A stretch of 25,706 nucleotides of DNA, taken from IMG/VR virus record IMGVR_UViG_3300044630_007489, positions 1 through 25,706 of that record, one strand, 5' to 3'. A program made the translations under genes and the position numbers. The notes beneath the pieces were generated by a model that saw nothing but the letters and a program-made list of their open reading frames with translations, had not been told where the DNA came from and did not search any database. Source of the DNA: a virus. Position 1 is the first letter of the stretch, and the number at the start of each line of letters is the position of its first letter. Shown here in pieces: positions 14,561 to 22,841 of this stretch.

Positions 14561-15028
14561 TTAGTCTATAAGATAAGCGTGACGCTGCACGCCGTAGTAC
14601 AGTGGGCCTGCATTTGAAATGCCAAGACCTTTTGCAATTACAGATAGCGAAATACCATTTTTGTAGTACTCAATTGAAAGCTGTTCATGGTACTTTTCAG
14701 TACTAATTTTACGAGCTTCTTGCACTCGTGCTACAGCTTCTTCTGCTACGTTTGGGTCTAGCTTTGTGCGAGCGTTTTTATTGTTCATTGCTGGCAATGA
14801 AGCGGTCATCACACGGCGGCGGAGGCCTGAATACGATACTTCAAGTTCTGCAGACAAATGAATAAGACTTCCCTTATTTTCTACAAATTCAACAAGAAGT
14901 TTTGTGTATTCTCTGCTCGCTTGATGCGCTGGTGTGTTTTGCGTTTTTGAGCCATACGCTTTATGCGCCAGTGGCATTAGCGGGCGTATTTTTTCAGCGT
15001 ATTGCTGAGTGATTGCAGTGTTTTTCAT
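14561..15028 (-). CDS. DNA-binding protein with two HTH-like segments
   Basis: A 155-residue protein with two possible helix-turn-helix regions: GSLIHLSAELEVSYSGLRRR (residues 53-72) and GISLSVIAKGLGISNAGPLY (about 125-144). Between them is a charged helical linker. The pattern resembles phage regulators or Sigma70 region 4-like folds, without a recognised family. The ATG is preceded by GGAAAAG and by a TATAAT about 40 bases upstream. It heads an operon of small proteins, so it may regulate its own transcription. Confidence 0.65.
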   Translation of the reverse strand: MKNTAITQQYAEKIRPLMPLAHKAYGSKTQNTPAHQASREYTKLLVEFVENKGSLIHLSAELEVSYSGLRRRVMTASLPAMNNKNARTKLDPNVAEEAVARVQEARKISTEKYHEQLSIEYYKNGISLSVIAKGLGISNAGPLYYGVQRHAYLID

Positions 15029-15066
15029 ATCTTTTCCTATGTAATGTGTCAGGGGGTGACTAATTC

Positions 15067-15072
15067 ATTATA
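15067..15072 (-). promoter_or_regulatory. -10 element upstream of the HTH operon
   Basis: On the minus strand TATAAT lies 38 bases before ATG 15028, in an AT-rich gap between the nucleotidyltransferase stop and the HTH gene. No clear -35 is visible. Confidence 0.45.
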
Positions 15073-15099
15073 CACATAATAAGTTATAAAAGGTGAAAG

Positions 15100-15768
15100 T
15101 TAGACAGATTTCTTTGTACGAGACTTTTTGCGATGCGCTTCCCAGATTTCAAGATCTTCTGGGAAGTCAAAGTCTTCTGTCCAGTCGTTGATCTCGATGA
15201 AATGAGGATTGTTAAATAGACCGTTTGCTGTTGTGCCAATCATGTAAGTGTACAGCGCCCAGCCTGCCTGCCGTTGAGCTTGCGCCATTGACACAAGATA
15301 CAGTAGATTTTGACCAATAGTTTGTGCCATTGTTTGATCAAACGACAGCGCAAAGATTTCTTTCCAGCGAGCGCCTGTTTCTTCGTTTGGCCCAGTGCGA
15401 AGGAAGAACTTAAAAGGATTCTTTTCACGCATGATTGTTTTTACAGCTTCACTCGTGAAGTACACATCGCCAAAAACTAAAACTGTACGGCCGTCGTTCA
15501 GCCACAGATTCTTAGATGACAAGAACTTTGATGCGTCTTTCCAGTGAGTGTTCTGCGCCTTGATGACATAAAGACTTGTACCTTCAACTTGGTATCTGTT
15601 ATCTAATCCGATAACACAGACATCGTCGGTGTACTTTAAGAACTGCTCACATGTGCGCTCTAGAAGTACTTTTCCTTCTACCTTTGTTAGGTGCTTTGGC
15701 GTACCGCGAAAGTTGTCCCAGCGCTCACTAGCACCGGCGGCTAGAATGATTACGCGTGGTTTTACCAT
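15100..15768 (-). CDS. MobA-like/sugar nucleotidyltransferase
   Basis: A 222-residue protein with the nucleotide-binding signature of NTP transferases near its N-terminus (VIILAAGASERW at 6-17, then TPKHLTKVEGKVLLERT with K25). A metal-binding aspartate lies in VLVFGDVYF (D101), and a second acidic motif is in INDWTEDFDFPEDLEIWE (193-210). Such enzymes make NDP-sugars or CDP-alcohols, or transfer nucleotides to cofactors. With the phage glycosyltransferase and GH130-like genes, sugar activation is a plausible role. A TATAAT lies 6 bases before the ATG and no ribosome binding site is present, indicating a leaderless mRNA. Confidence 0.85.
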   Translation of the reverse strand: MVKPRVIILAAGASERWDNFRGTPKHLTKVEGKVLLERTCEQFLKYTDDVCVIGLDNRYQVEGTSLYVIKAQNTHWKDASKFLSSKNLWLNDGRTVLVFGDVYFTSEAVKTIMREKNPFKFFLRTGPNEETGARWKEIFALSFDQTMAQTIGQNLLYLVSMAQAQRQAGWALYTYMIGTTANGLFNNPHFIEINDWTEDFDFPEDLEIWEAHRKKSRTKKSV

Positions 15769-15774
15769 ACATTT

Positions 15775-15780
15775 ATTATA
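15775..15780 (-). promoter_or_regulatory. -10 element of a likely leaderless transcript
   Basis: A perfect TATAAT on the minus strand ends 6 bases before ATG 15768, so the transcript would begin at the start codon. Confidence 0.55.
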
Positions 15781-15784
15781 CGCC

Positions 15785-16030
15785 TCAAGGCTCTATAAAA
15801 ATGCATTCTCCTGGGCATTCTTCTGCTGACTCAATTACGTCACTAAGTCTGTCGTCTGAAAAAGACGCTAAACCGGCTGCACCCTCTGGGTTGCCCACAG
15901 CGGAGCAAAATATCTTGTCGCCTTCTTTTACGTAAGCCAGACCGTCGTCCATCATCGTAAATACATCTGGTGCTATCTCTGCGCACAGCCCGTCGCCAGT
16001 GCATAGGTCTTGGTCAATCCAAACTTTCAT
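15785..16030 (-). CDS. Ferredoxin, single-cluster (3Fe-4S type)
   Basis: An 81-residue ferredoxin of the actinobacterial type that pairs with cytochromes P450 and similar enzymes. Cluster ligands are C10 and C16 in LCTGDGLCAE, with aspartate D13 in place of the middle cysteine, and C72 in ECPGEC. This pattern typically holds a 3Fe-4S cluster. APDVF after the second ligand is also typical. Additional C42 and C76 occur outside the standard set. The length agrees with the family, although the segment between residues 40 and 60 has a small insertion. It would act as a one-electron carrier in the cytoplasm; no P450 or obvious partner is encoded in the window. No ribosome binding site is visible. 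Confidence 0.88.
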   Translation of the reverse strand: MKVWIDQDLCTGDGLCAEIAPDVFTMMDDGLAYVKEGDKIFCSAVGNPEGAAGLASFSDDRLSDVIESAEECPGECIFIEP

Positions 16031-16037
16031 AGTGACA

Positions 16038-16043
16038 ATACTA
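16038..16043 (-). promoter_or_regulatory. Possible -10 element of the ferredoxin gene
   Basis: On the minus strand TAGTAT ends 7 bases before ATG 16030, overlapping the stop codon of the upstream gene. It matches the leaderless arrangement of other genes in the window. Confidence 0.35.
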
Positions 16044-16238
16044 GTCCATGTCGTTCTTGGCCATTACACGAATGTAATGAACAAGAAGAGCCACGCCTGT
16101 TGCAATGATAGCAATCTTGCGCGTTTGACCTGAGAGGGTCACAAACACAACAGTGCTTCCTGCAAGGGTGAATGCCAAAGCGGCGGTCTCGTCTGCGAAT
16201 TTCTTAATGAATCCAATGGGGCTGAATTTTCTTTTCAT
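16041..16238 (-). CDS. Small two-helix membrane protein
   Basis: A 65-residue protein with a basic N-terminus (MKRKFSPIGFIKKF) and two hydrophobic helices (TAALAFTLAGSTVVFVTLSG and IAIIATGVALLVHYI), ending KNDMD. An AGGAG ribosome binding site lies 7 bases before the ATG, inside the 3' end of the surface-protein gene. It may be a partner or anchor for that protein, or another holin-like protein. No family recognised. Confidence 0.6.
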   Translation of the reverse strand: MKRKFSPIGFIKKFADETAALAFTLAGSTVVFVTLSGQTRKIAIIATGVALLVHYIRVMAKNDMD

Positions 16239-16240
16239 GG

Positions 16241-18829
<2,589 letters not shown>

Positions 18830-18832
18830 TAC

Positions 18833-19078
18833 TTAGTAATCTTCATCCTCATCTTCTTCGCTGGGTGGCAAGGCGCTGTATTGCCAGGCAATGTCTCTAA
18901 TTGACTCAGTAATATGGTGAGCTATGTCAATTAGGTTCTCGGCTGCGATAAGCAGATCTGCTCTGGCATCAACGTCTTCTGGATCTTCGAGTTCGTCGGA
19001 GACAGAATAGAGAGTATGCGTGCAAGAAGTTAGCCTGCGAAGAGCTCTCTGAGTGTCTGTCTCTTGAAGAAACGTCAT
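18833..19078 (-). CDS. Hypothetical acidic helical protein
   Basis: The start is placed at ATG 19078, giving 81 residues, MTFLQETDTQRALRRLTSCT onward, ending in the strongly acidic PPSEEDEDEDY. The middle looks like a helical bundle (ADLLIAAENLIDIAHHITES). A TATAAG lies 7 bases before this ATG, as at other leaderless starts here. The frame stays open upstream to TTG 19222 (129 residues), but that part is proline-rich, low in complexity (PEAPPPPSASARS) and translates a G-rich tract, so it is probably not coding. The stop lies 3 bases before the surface-protein start. No family recognised. Confidence 0.55.
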   Translation of the reverse strand: MTFLQETDTQRALRRLTSCTHTLYSVSDELEDPEDVDARADLLIAAENLIDIAHHITESIRDIAWQYSALPPSEEDEDEDY

Positions 19079-19085
19079 ACCTAAT

Positions 19086-19091
19086 CTTATA
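19086..19091 (-). promoter_or_regulatory. -10 candidate at the left edge of the control region
   Basis: On the minus strand TATAAG ends 7 bases before ATG 19078, in the leaderless arrangement. No -35 identified. Confidence 0.4.
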
Positions 19092-19176
19092 CTATGCACC
19101 TCTCTGTCATAGTACACATCGAGACTCTCAAGCAAAAAGAGCCGACCATAACTATCTATGTGCCGTTCTGTAGACC

Positions 19177-19211
19177 GGGCGGAGGCGGAGGGCGGAGGGG
19201 GTGCTTCGGGG
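19177..19211 (+). other. G-rich tract with G-quadruplex potential
   Basis: Four runs of three or more G occur on the plus strand (19177-19179, 19190-19192, 19197-19201, 19208-19211) with intervening loops of 10, 4 and 6 bases, and several GG pairs between. Folding is a prediction only. Confidence 0.4.
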
Positions 19212-19217
19212 TCACTT

Positions 19218-19499
19218 TTCAAGGCGTCAGTATGCCAAATGAACCAAGAAAAGAAGAAGGGGAAAAGACGGGGGAAGAGTGAAGTTACAGGGGTTAAAAA
19301 TGTTTACCTGTCTTGAGAGGCCATACTTTTATGGCTTAGAAAAAAAGTTTGAAAAAGTTTGACAAATTCCTGACATTTTGGGGTTCAAGGACCCTTGGGG
19401 GCCTAAATGAGCCTAGCAAGGAGCTGCAAAGAAAACCTTGATACACCCCCTGTAGCTTCTTTTTAAGGTTTCTAATGTACAACTTCAAGGCGTCAGTAT
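19218..19499. repeat. Exact 16-base direct repeat pair
   Basis: TTCAAGGCGTCAGTAT occurs at 19218-19233 and again at 19484-19499, same orientation, 266 bases apart. Both copies are outside convincing coding sequence. Confidence 0.8.
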
Positions 19500-19580
19500 T
19501 GTTGAGTAAGCGGAGGACGAGGGGGTTTAGTTTGAGAGTTTGTGTGTGGGTTGGGCTCAAGGACGGCGGAGGCTCTCTAA

Positions 19581-19628
19581 TATACTAAGCGGATTCTGCT
19601 TTCATTGAAGAGAAAAGAGCTTAGTATA
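19581..19628. repeat. 10-bp perfect inverted repeat
   Basis: TATACTAAGC (19581-19590) pairs with GCTTAGTATA (19619-19628), with a 28-base loop. It lies in the control region upstream of the rightward genes. Confidence 0.7.
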
Positions 19629-19647
19629 GCCTAGATTATAAATTAGT

Positions 19648-19729
19648 AAACCGTAAAGAGAACTATTATTCTATTACGTGTATACGTCTGCGTAGGTGGC
19701 TAACGAAAGAAAGGTTGAGTTTACGGTTT
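19648..19729. repeat. 10-bp perfect inverted repeat, widely spaced
   Basis: AAACCGTAAA (19648-19657) pairs with TTTACGGTTT (19720-19729), 62 bases apart. The spacing is consistent with paired operator half-sites or a large RNA fold just upstream of the rightward promoter. Confidence 0.65.
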
Positions 19730-19773
19730 CTATCTTTATTAAGTACTTTTATGTTTCATAAGTAGAACTTTTG

Positions 19774-19782
19774 TGGTATAGT
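19774..19782 (+). promoter_or_regulatory. Extended -10 promoter for the rightward gene block
   Basis: TGGTATAGT is a good extended -10 (TGn plus TATAGT) located 28 bases before ATG 19811. The leader would contain the AGGAGA ribosome binding site. No strong -35 is present, as is usual for extended -10 promoters. Confidence 0.55.
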
Positions 19783-19810
19783 TCTGAATGTTGTACAAAC
19801 AGGAGAAAAG

Positions 19811-20299
19811 ATGAGTGAAGAAGAAAAGAAATGGGTGTCTGCTCAAGACGCTCTTGCTATGATGGGAATCACTGCAGACGAAGTAGATGAGTCAGATTCA
19901 GATCTTATTGAGAAAAAGAAACATGGCGTAGATCGCCAAGTGTGCGCGTGTGGTCATCCGATGGCACGACACACAGTTGTTCATGGCGTAGTTTTGTGCA
20001 AGCCAGCACGAATGGAATGCCCATGCAAAAAAGCAAGGCCAGTTCTTGAATGTCAAGACACTCGGTTGTTCATTCGTAAAACTGAAGGAGCTGGCTCTGC
20101 TCATGCACTGACTCGAGGAATCAGAGTTTCAATTGAGAAAAACAAGTCAGTAGCTTGGATCGTAGATCTCGTTTGTGACAGGTGCGGAGTTGCGCATAAA
20201 AATGTCGTGCCAGTGCCTGTAACACAGACGGGTCACGCTTCTTCGTATTCAACAGGTTATGATGCTTTACTATGTCCAGACTGTCGAGTAGAGGTGTGA
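19811..20299 (+). CDS. Cys/His-rich zinc-binding protein
   Basis: A 162-residue protein with two cysteine clusters. The first (about residues 44-81) reads VCACGHPMARHTVVHG, then LCKPARMECPCKK and LEC. The second is CDRCGVAHKN, with LLCPDC near the C-terminus, a typical treble-clef or zinc-ribbon spacing. The N-terminus is acidic (MSEEEKKWVSAQDALAMMGI) with a possible helix-turn-helix-like start. It is the first gene after the control region and has a good AGGAG site. It may be an early regulatory or nucleic-acid-binding protein; no family name can be given. Confidence 0.7.
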   Translation: MSEEEKKWVSAQDALAMMGITADEVDESDSDLIEKKKHGVDRQVCACGHPMARHTVVHGVVLCKPARMECPCKKARPVLECQDTRLFIRKTEGAGSAHALTRGIRVSIEKNKSVAWIVDLVCDRCGVAHKNVVPVPVTQTGHASSYSTGYDALLCPDCRVEV

Positions 20300-20300
20300 A

Positions 20301-20381
20301 ATGACTACTACAATTATGCTTATTGCCGTTATCGCGTTGTACTACGCGTTTCTAAGAAACAGTGGTCGTGGTCGTGACTGA
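20301..20381 (+). CDS. 26-residue single-span membrane peptide
   Basis: MTTTIMLIAVIALYYAFLRN plus SGRGRD, a near-ideal short transmembrane helix with a basic cytoplasmic end. The ATG is 1 base after the previous stop, with GAGG upstream. Its stop overlaps the start of the glycosyltransferase gene. It may be a membrane anchor or a small lysis or signalling peptide. Confidence 0.5.
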   Translation: MTTTIMLIAVIALYYAFLRNSGRGRD

Positions 20382-21033
20382 ACATTATGAAGTAGTAATC
20401 GCTACGCCCGGAAGAATGATGCACGCTGAATACGTGCGAAGTCTGACAGACACGATTAGCTACTTGTCTAATCTCGGAATCCGAGTTAAGTATCTCAATA
20501 AGTACTCTTCGTTTGTCCCGACCGCTCGCGAACTGACTGCGTCAGATACCTGGACTCACGACTACACTTCAAACAAAATCGCTAATGGTGCATTTTCGTA
20601 CGACAAGATCTTCTGGATTGACTCTGATATTGAGTGGACGATTGAAGACTTTATGCAGCTGTACACTTCAGATCTTGACATTGTGTCTGGGTTGTACGCT
20701 TTAGATCAGCACGGCAAGGTTGCTGTTCACTACCCGAACGACTTGGGCGTGCCGACAAGCGTGAACAAGGTGGAGTTTCTTTTGCACATTGACCCAGTCG
20801 AAGTTGGCGGAGTTGGTTTTGGTTTTGTATGTATGAAGCATGGAGTCTTTGAAACTATGCCACGCCCGTGGTTTCTAATCGGCAGAGTGCAGTGGTCACA
20901 AGACTCCCTTATGCGAGTAAATGTTGGGGAAGATTACTCTTGGTGTGGAAAAGCTCAGCAGTCTGGGTATAAAATATATGTAGACCCAACGGTCAAAGTA
21001 AGACATCACAAAGAAGCTGTCTACGAAATCTAA
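20374..21033 (+). CDS. GT-A type glycosyltransferase
   Basis: A protein of about 219 residues with a GT2/GT-A-like layout: strand EHYEVVIATPGRMMHAEYV, DxD motif in FWIDSDIEWTIEDF, the acceptor-side segment GGVGFGFVCMKHGVFE, and a late GEDYSWCGKAQQSGYKIYVD motif (the ED catalytic-base region), ending VKVRHHK. It transfers a sugar from a nucleotide sugar to an unknown acceptor, possibly phage DNA, virion protein or host surface. The start GTG 20374 overlaps the stop of the small membrane gene; GTG 20362 would add four valine-rich residues. The nucleotidyltransferase and FkbM methyltransferase elsewhere in the window may belong to the same pathway. Confidence 0.82.
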   Translation: MTEHYEVVIATPGRMMHAEYVRSLTDTISYLSNLGIRVKYLNKYSSFVPTARELTASDTWTHDYTSNKIANGAFSYDKIFWIDSDIEWTIEDFMQLYTSDLDIVSGLYALDQHGKVAVHYPNDLGVPTSVNKVEFLLHIDPVEVGGVGFGFVCMKHGVFETMPRPWFLIGRVQWSQDSLMRVNVGEDYSWCGKAQQSGYKIYVDPTVKVRHHKEAVYEI

Positions 21034-21047
21034 GAAAAGAGTGAAAA

Positions 21048-21191
21048 GTGGAAGACCAAGAAATGCCAGAAGAAATCAACGCTGATACTGCTAGCGACGC
21101 TGAAGCAGAACTTGAAGACCTTCGTATGCAAATTGAAGATTTACAAAATGAAGTAGCGTCACTTAACGCACTTCTTGCTGAGCAACAATAG
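21048..21191 (+). CDS. Small acidic coiled-coil protein
   Basis: A 47-residue frame from GTG 21048 (or ATG 21063, 42 residues) reading (M)EDQEMPEEINADTASDAEA, then ELEDLRMQIEDLQNEVASLN and ALLAEQQ, a clear leucine-heptad coiled coil. It follows the glycosyltransferase by 14 bases and is followed by the tRNA genes. It could be an oligomerisation or scaffolding helper; no family recognised. Confidence 0.6.
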   Translation: MEDQEMPEEINADTASDAEAELEDLRMQIEDLQNEVASLNALLAEQQ

Positions 21192-21198
21192 TTCAGTC

Positions 21199-21270
21199 GC
21201 CCTCTTAGCTCAGTGGTAGAGCAACGCACTTGTAATGCGTAGGTCCTCGGTTCAATCCCGAGAGTGGGCT
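21199..21270 (+). tRNA. tRNA-Thr (anticodon TGT)
   Basis: Cloverleaf: acceptor GCCCTCT/AGTGGGC with one mismatch, D-stem GCTC/GAGC, anticodon stem ACGCA/TGCGT with loop CTTGTAA (anticodon TGT at 21231-21233), T-stem CTCGG/CCGAG with loop TTCAATC. No CCA is encoded. It reads ACA codons. Confidence 0.95.
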
Positions 21271-21273
21271 CCG

Positions 21274-21324
21274 GTCTCCGTTCGTAGGTCTTGCACCGAA
21301 ATCCCCAAAGTTGCGAGCGGAGAC
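21274..21324 (+). ncRNA. Stable hairpin between the two tRNA genes
   Basis: GTCTCCGTTCG (21274-21284) pairs with CGAGCGGAGAC (21314-21324), 11 pairs including one G-U. The 29-base loop itself contains GGT/ACC complementarity. It starts 3 bases after tRNA-Thr and ends 16 bases before tRNA-Arg. It could guide tRNA processing or be an independent structured RNA. Confidence 0.5.
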
Positions 21325-21340
21325 TACCCCCAGTCATATA

Positions 21341-21413
21341 GCCGAGGTAGCTCAGTGGATAGAGCAAGAGCCTTCTAATCTCTTGGTCGCAGGTTCAATT
21401 CCTGCTCTCGGCG
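21341..21413 (+). tRNA. tRNA-Arg (anticodon TCT)
   Basis: Cloverleaf: acceptor GCCGAGG/TCTCGGC with a terminal G-T wobble at the base, D-stem GCTC/GAGC, anticodon stem AGAGC/TCTCT with the loop-proximal pair mismatched, loop CTTCTAA (anticodon TCT at 21374-21376), T-stem GCAGG/CCTGC with loop TTCAATT. No CCA encoded. It reads AGA codons, which are common in this window. Confidence 0.93.
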
Positions 21414-21439
21414 CTATGTTTAGAAGCATTTTATATTTG

Positions 21440-21445
21440 TATAAT
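21440..21445 (+). promoter_or_regulatory. -10 element downstream of the tRNA genes
   Basis: A perfect TATAAT lies 27 bases after tRNA-Arg in an AT-rich stretch, pointing towards the membrane protein at 21579 with a leader of about 125 bases. No good -35 is seen. Confidence 0.45.
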
Positions 21446-21503
21446 AGAACCGAGGAAAGCCATTGTTTCTAAAAGAAGCTGCCAAGTGTACCCCACAGGG
21501 CGT

Positions 21504-21528
21504 GCACTCCGAAAAAACTCTCGAGTGC
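21504..21528 (+). other. Hairpin in the leader of the holin-like gene
   Basis: GCACTC (21504-21509) pairs with GAGTGC (21523-21528); outside them GGGC and GACCC can extend the stem after an internal bulge. It sits between the TATAAT at 21440 and the ribosome binding site at 21565, so it may be an attenuator or RNA control element. Confidence 0.35.
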
Positions 21529-21578
21529 TCGACCCAGTATATAGTTTCGCTGGAACCATAGTCCAAGGAGAAATAAAC

Positions 21579-21785
21579 ATGGAAGCACTACTCACACCAC
21601 AAGTCAAGGCAATTCTTGCATCGTATGGCCGTTCGGTCTTAGGTGCCGCGATTGCCGCCTACTCCGCCTCTGGTGGATCCGCTACCGCAGCATTGAATGC
21701 TGTATGGGCAGCAGCGATTCCAGTAGCGATGCGCTATCTCAACCCAAACGATCTTGCTTTCGGCAAGGGCGCTGAGAAAAAATAA
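21579..21785 (+). CDS. Holin-like small membrane protein
   Basis: Start ATG 21579 is chosen because AAGGAG lies 8 bases upstream; the frame is open to 21486, but that part covers the leader hairpin. The 68-residue product has two moderately hydrophobic, Ala-rich segments (VLGAAIAAYSASGGSATAAL and AVWAAAIPVAMRYL) and a basic end (GKGAEKK). Size and pattern suit an actinophage holin or small membrane protein. It is followed closely by the lysine-rich protein. Confidence 0.6.
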   Translation: MEALLTPQVKAILASYGRSVLGAAIAAYSASGGSATAALNAVWAAAIPVAMRYLNPNDLAFGKGAEKK

Positions 21786-21810
21786 TCAAAAACAGAAAGA
21801 CAGTCATCAC

Positions 21811-22068
21811 ATGACCGAGAAAAAGAAAGCTCCAGCTAAGAAAGCCGTAGCAAAGAAGACAGCCCCAGCTAAGAAAGCAGCGCCTGCAAAAAAGGCAGTG
21901 GCAAAGAAGACAGCAGCAAAGCAAGAGGTCACACAGTCTCCTTCAGGATTGGCTCCTATGACCGGAGCAGTCACGCCAGAAGGCAAGATTACAATCTCAA
22001 CCACTCCAACCCCGAAGGCTGCTCCTGCAAAGAAGAAATCTTTCTTTGCACGACTCTTTCGTCGCTAG
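21811..22068 (+). CDS. Lysine/alanine-rich histone-H1-like protein
   Basis: An 85-residue protein whose first 40 residues are repeats of the type KKA(P/V)AKKT, as in the tails of actinobacterial HupB or bacterial histone H1-like proteins. They are followed by a Pro/Thr-rich section and a second basic end (AAPAKKKSFFARLFRR). It would bind DNA or RNA non-specifically, for example to condense phage or host DNA. The start is ATG 21811 (weak ribosome binding site). A strong hairpin follows its stop. Confidence 0.7.
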   Translation: MTEKKKAPAKKAVAKKTAPAKKAAPAKKAVAKKTAAKQEVTQSPSGLAPMTGAVTPEGKITISTTPTPKAAPAKKKSFFARLFRR

Positions 22069-22084
22069 ACGCTGCACTATTCGG

Positions 22085-22121
22085 GGGTCCGTCGAAACCG
22101 CCCTCTCCCCTCGGCGGACCC
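22085..22121 (+). terminator. GC-rich hairpin after the lysine-rich gene
   Basis: GGGTCCGTCG (22085-22094) pairs with CGGCGGACCC (22112-22121), 10 pairs with one G-U, loop of 17 bases, starting 16 bases after the stop codon. No T-run follows, so termination would be incomplete or factor dependent. Confidence 0.5.
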
Positions 22122-22163
22122 TCTCAACCCTAAACCTCACCTTCACACTTTAGAAAGACTAAC

Positions 22164-22841
22164 ATGACACTCACTGACTCAAACTTCTTCTTCTCAAGCA
22201 AGAGAGATCTCTATCTACGCCCTGAAACTTTTGACGACAGTGTAGCTGCAGAAGTCTCTGGCTACAAGTTGCTCAAACCCCGCGACGGTGGTACATTGCT
22301 TGACATTGGCGGCAACATTGGCGCAGTTTCACGTTGGTGGATGAAAAACGGCGGAGAAAGCGTAGTTGCTGTAGAGCCAGAGCCCGAGAACACACAGCTC
22401 CTCCGTAAGAACCTCGAAGAATTCGGCGATCGAGCCACAGTGTACGAAGCAGCAGCTGTAAATCGCGCCGCGCCAAAAACTCTAAGCCTATTTTTGAACA
22501 ACGGCATCAACAAAGGAGCTCACACAATCCGTGAGACTCGTGGTCGCGGTACAATTGAAGTACAAACGGTCCCTCTCTTCGATCTCATCGAACGCCACAA
22601 TCCCAACGCCGTGAAAATTGACATCGAAGGTGGAGAATTCCAGCTCATCGATGAAATCTTAAGTCTTCCACCCCAAGTAACGCGTTTCGCAATCGAATAT
22701 CACCTCAATCCAAAGGGTCACCGCGAAATGGGCAGAGATCTTGACGCTGCACTTCAGGCTCCCGAGCGCGGCTGGTCCCCAGTTCGTGGCACTGCGCTGA
22801 CAAGTTCCGCTTGGTATGTCATGCGAGTCTATCATCGATGA
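22164..22841 (+). CDS. FkbM-family methyltransferase
   Basis: A 225-residue SAM-dependent methyltransferase. Motif I is GGTLLDIGGNIGAVS (about 42-56), the SAM-ribose acidic residue lies in VVAVEPEPENTQLLRKNL, and the family motif VKIDIEGGEFQLIDEIL lies near residues 150-166. FkbM-type enzymes O-methylate sugars and natural products, and phage copies often accompany glycosyltransferases. It therefore may modify a glycan made with the upstream glycosyltransferase. The last 4 bases overlap the start of the next gene (ATGA at 22838-22841). Confidence 0.88.
   Translation: MTLTDSNFFFSSKRDLYLRPETFDDSVAAEVSGYKLLKPRDGGTLLDIGGNIGAVSRWWMKNGGESVVAVEPEPENTQLLRKNLEEFGDRATVYEAAAVNRAAPKTLSLFLNNGINKGAHTIRETRGRGTIEVQTVPLFDLIERHNPNAVKIDIEGGEFQLIDEILSLPPQVTRFAIEYHLNPKGHREMGRDLDAALQAPERGWSPVRGTALTSSAWYVMRVYHR

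Larger units (their letters stand above)
19079..19810. other. Long non-coding control region
   Basis: About 730 bases between divergent genes contain no convincing gene on either strand. The stretch holds a G-rich tract, an exact 16-base direct repeat, two 10-bp perfect inverted repeats, repeated CGGAGG-like blocks (near 19181, 19511 and 19565), repeated AAGTTTGA in an A-rich tract near 19345, and a promoter at its right end. These suggest a regulatory hub, a replication origin or a structured RNA. The open frame at 19336-19560 on the minus strand has no ribosome binding site or coding character. Confidence 0.6.

Noticed and set aside
14821-14855. Possible further copy of the bipartite repeat (AGGCCTG then GCAGAC)
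   Set aside because: The right half lacks CGGG, the spacer is 20 bases and it is far from the cluster; most likely chance.
19336-19560. 74-residue minus-strand frame in the long control region
   Set aside because: No ribosome binding site, no coding character, and it runs through the direct repeat and A-rich tract.
20208-20236. GTGCCTG followed by CAGACGGGTCAC inside the zinc-binding gene
   Set aside because: The right half matches well but the left half lacks the palindrome; recorded as a possible remnant only.
20993-21367. 124-residue minus-strand frame over the tRNA genes
   Set aside because: It is antisense to two well-formed tRNAs and a coiled-coil gene.
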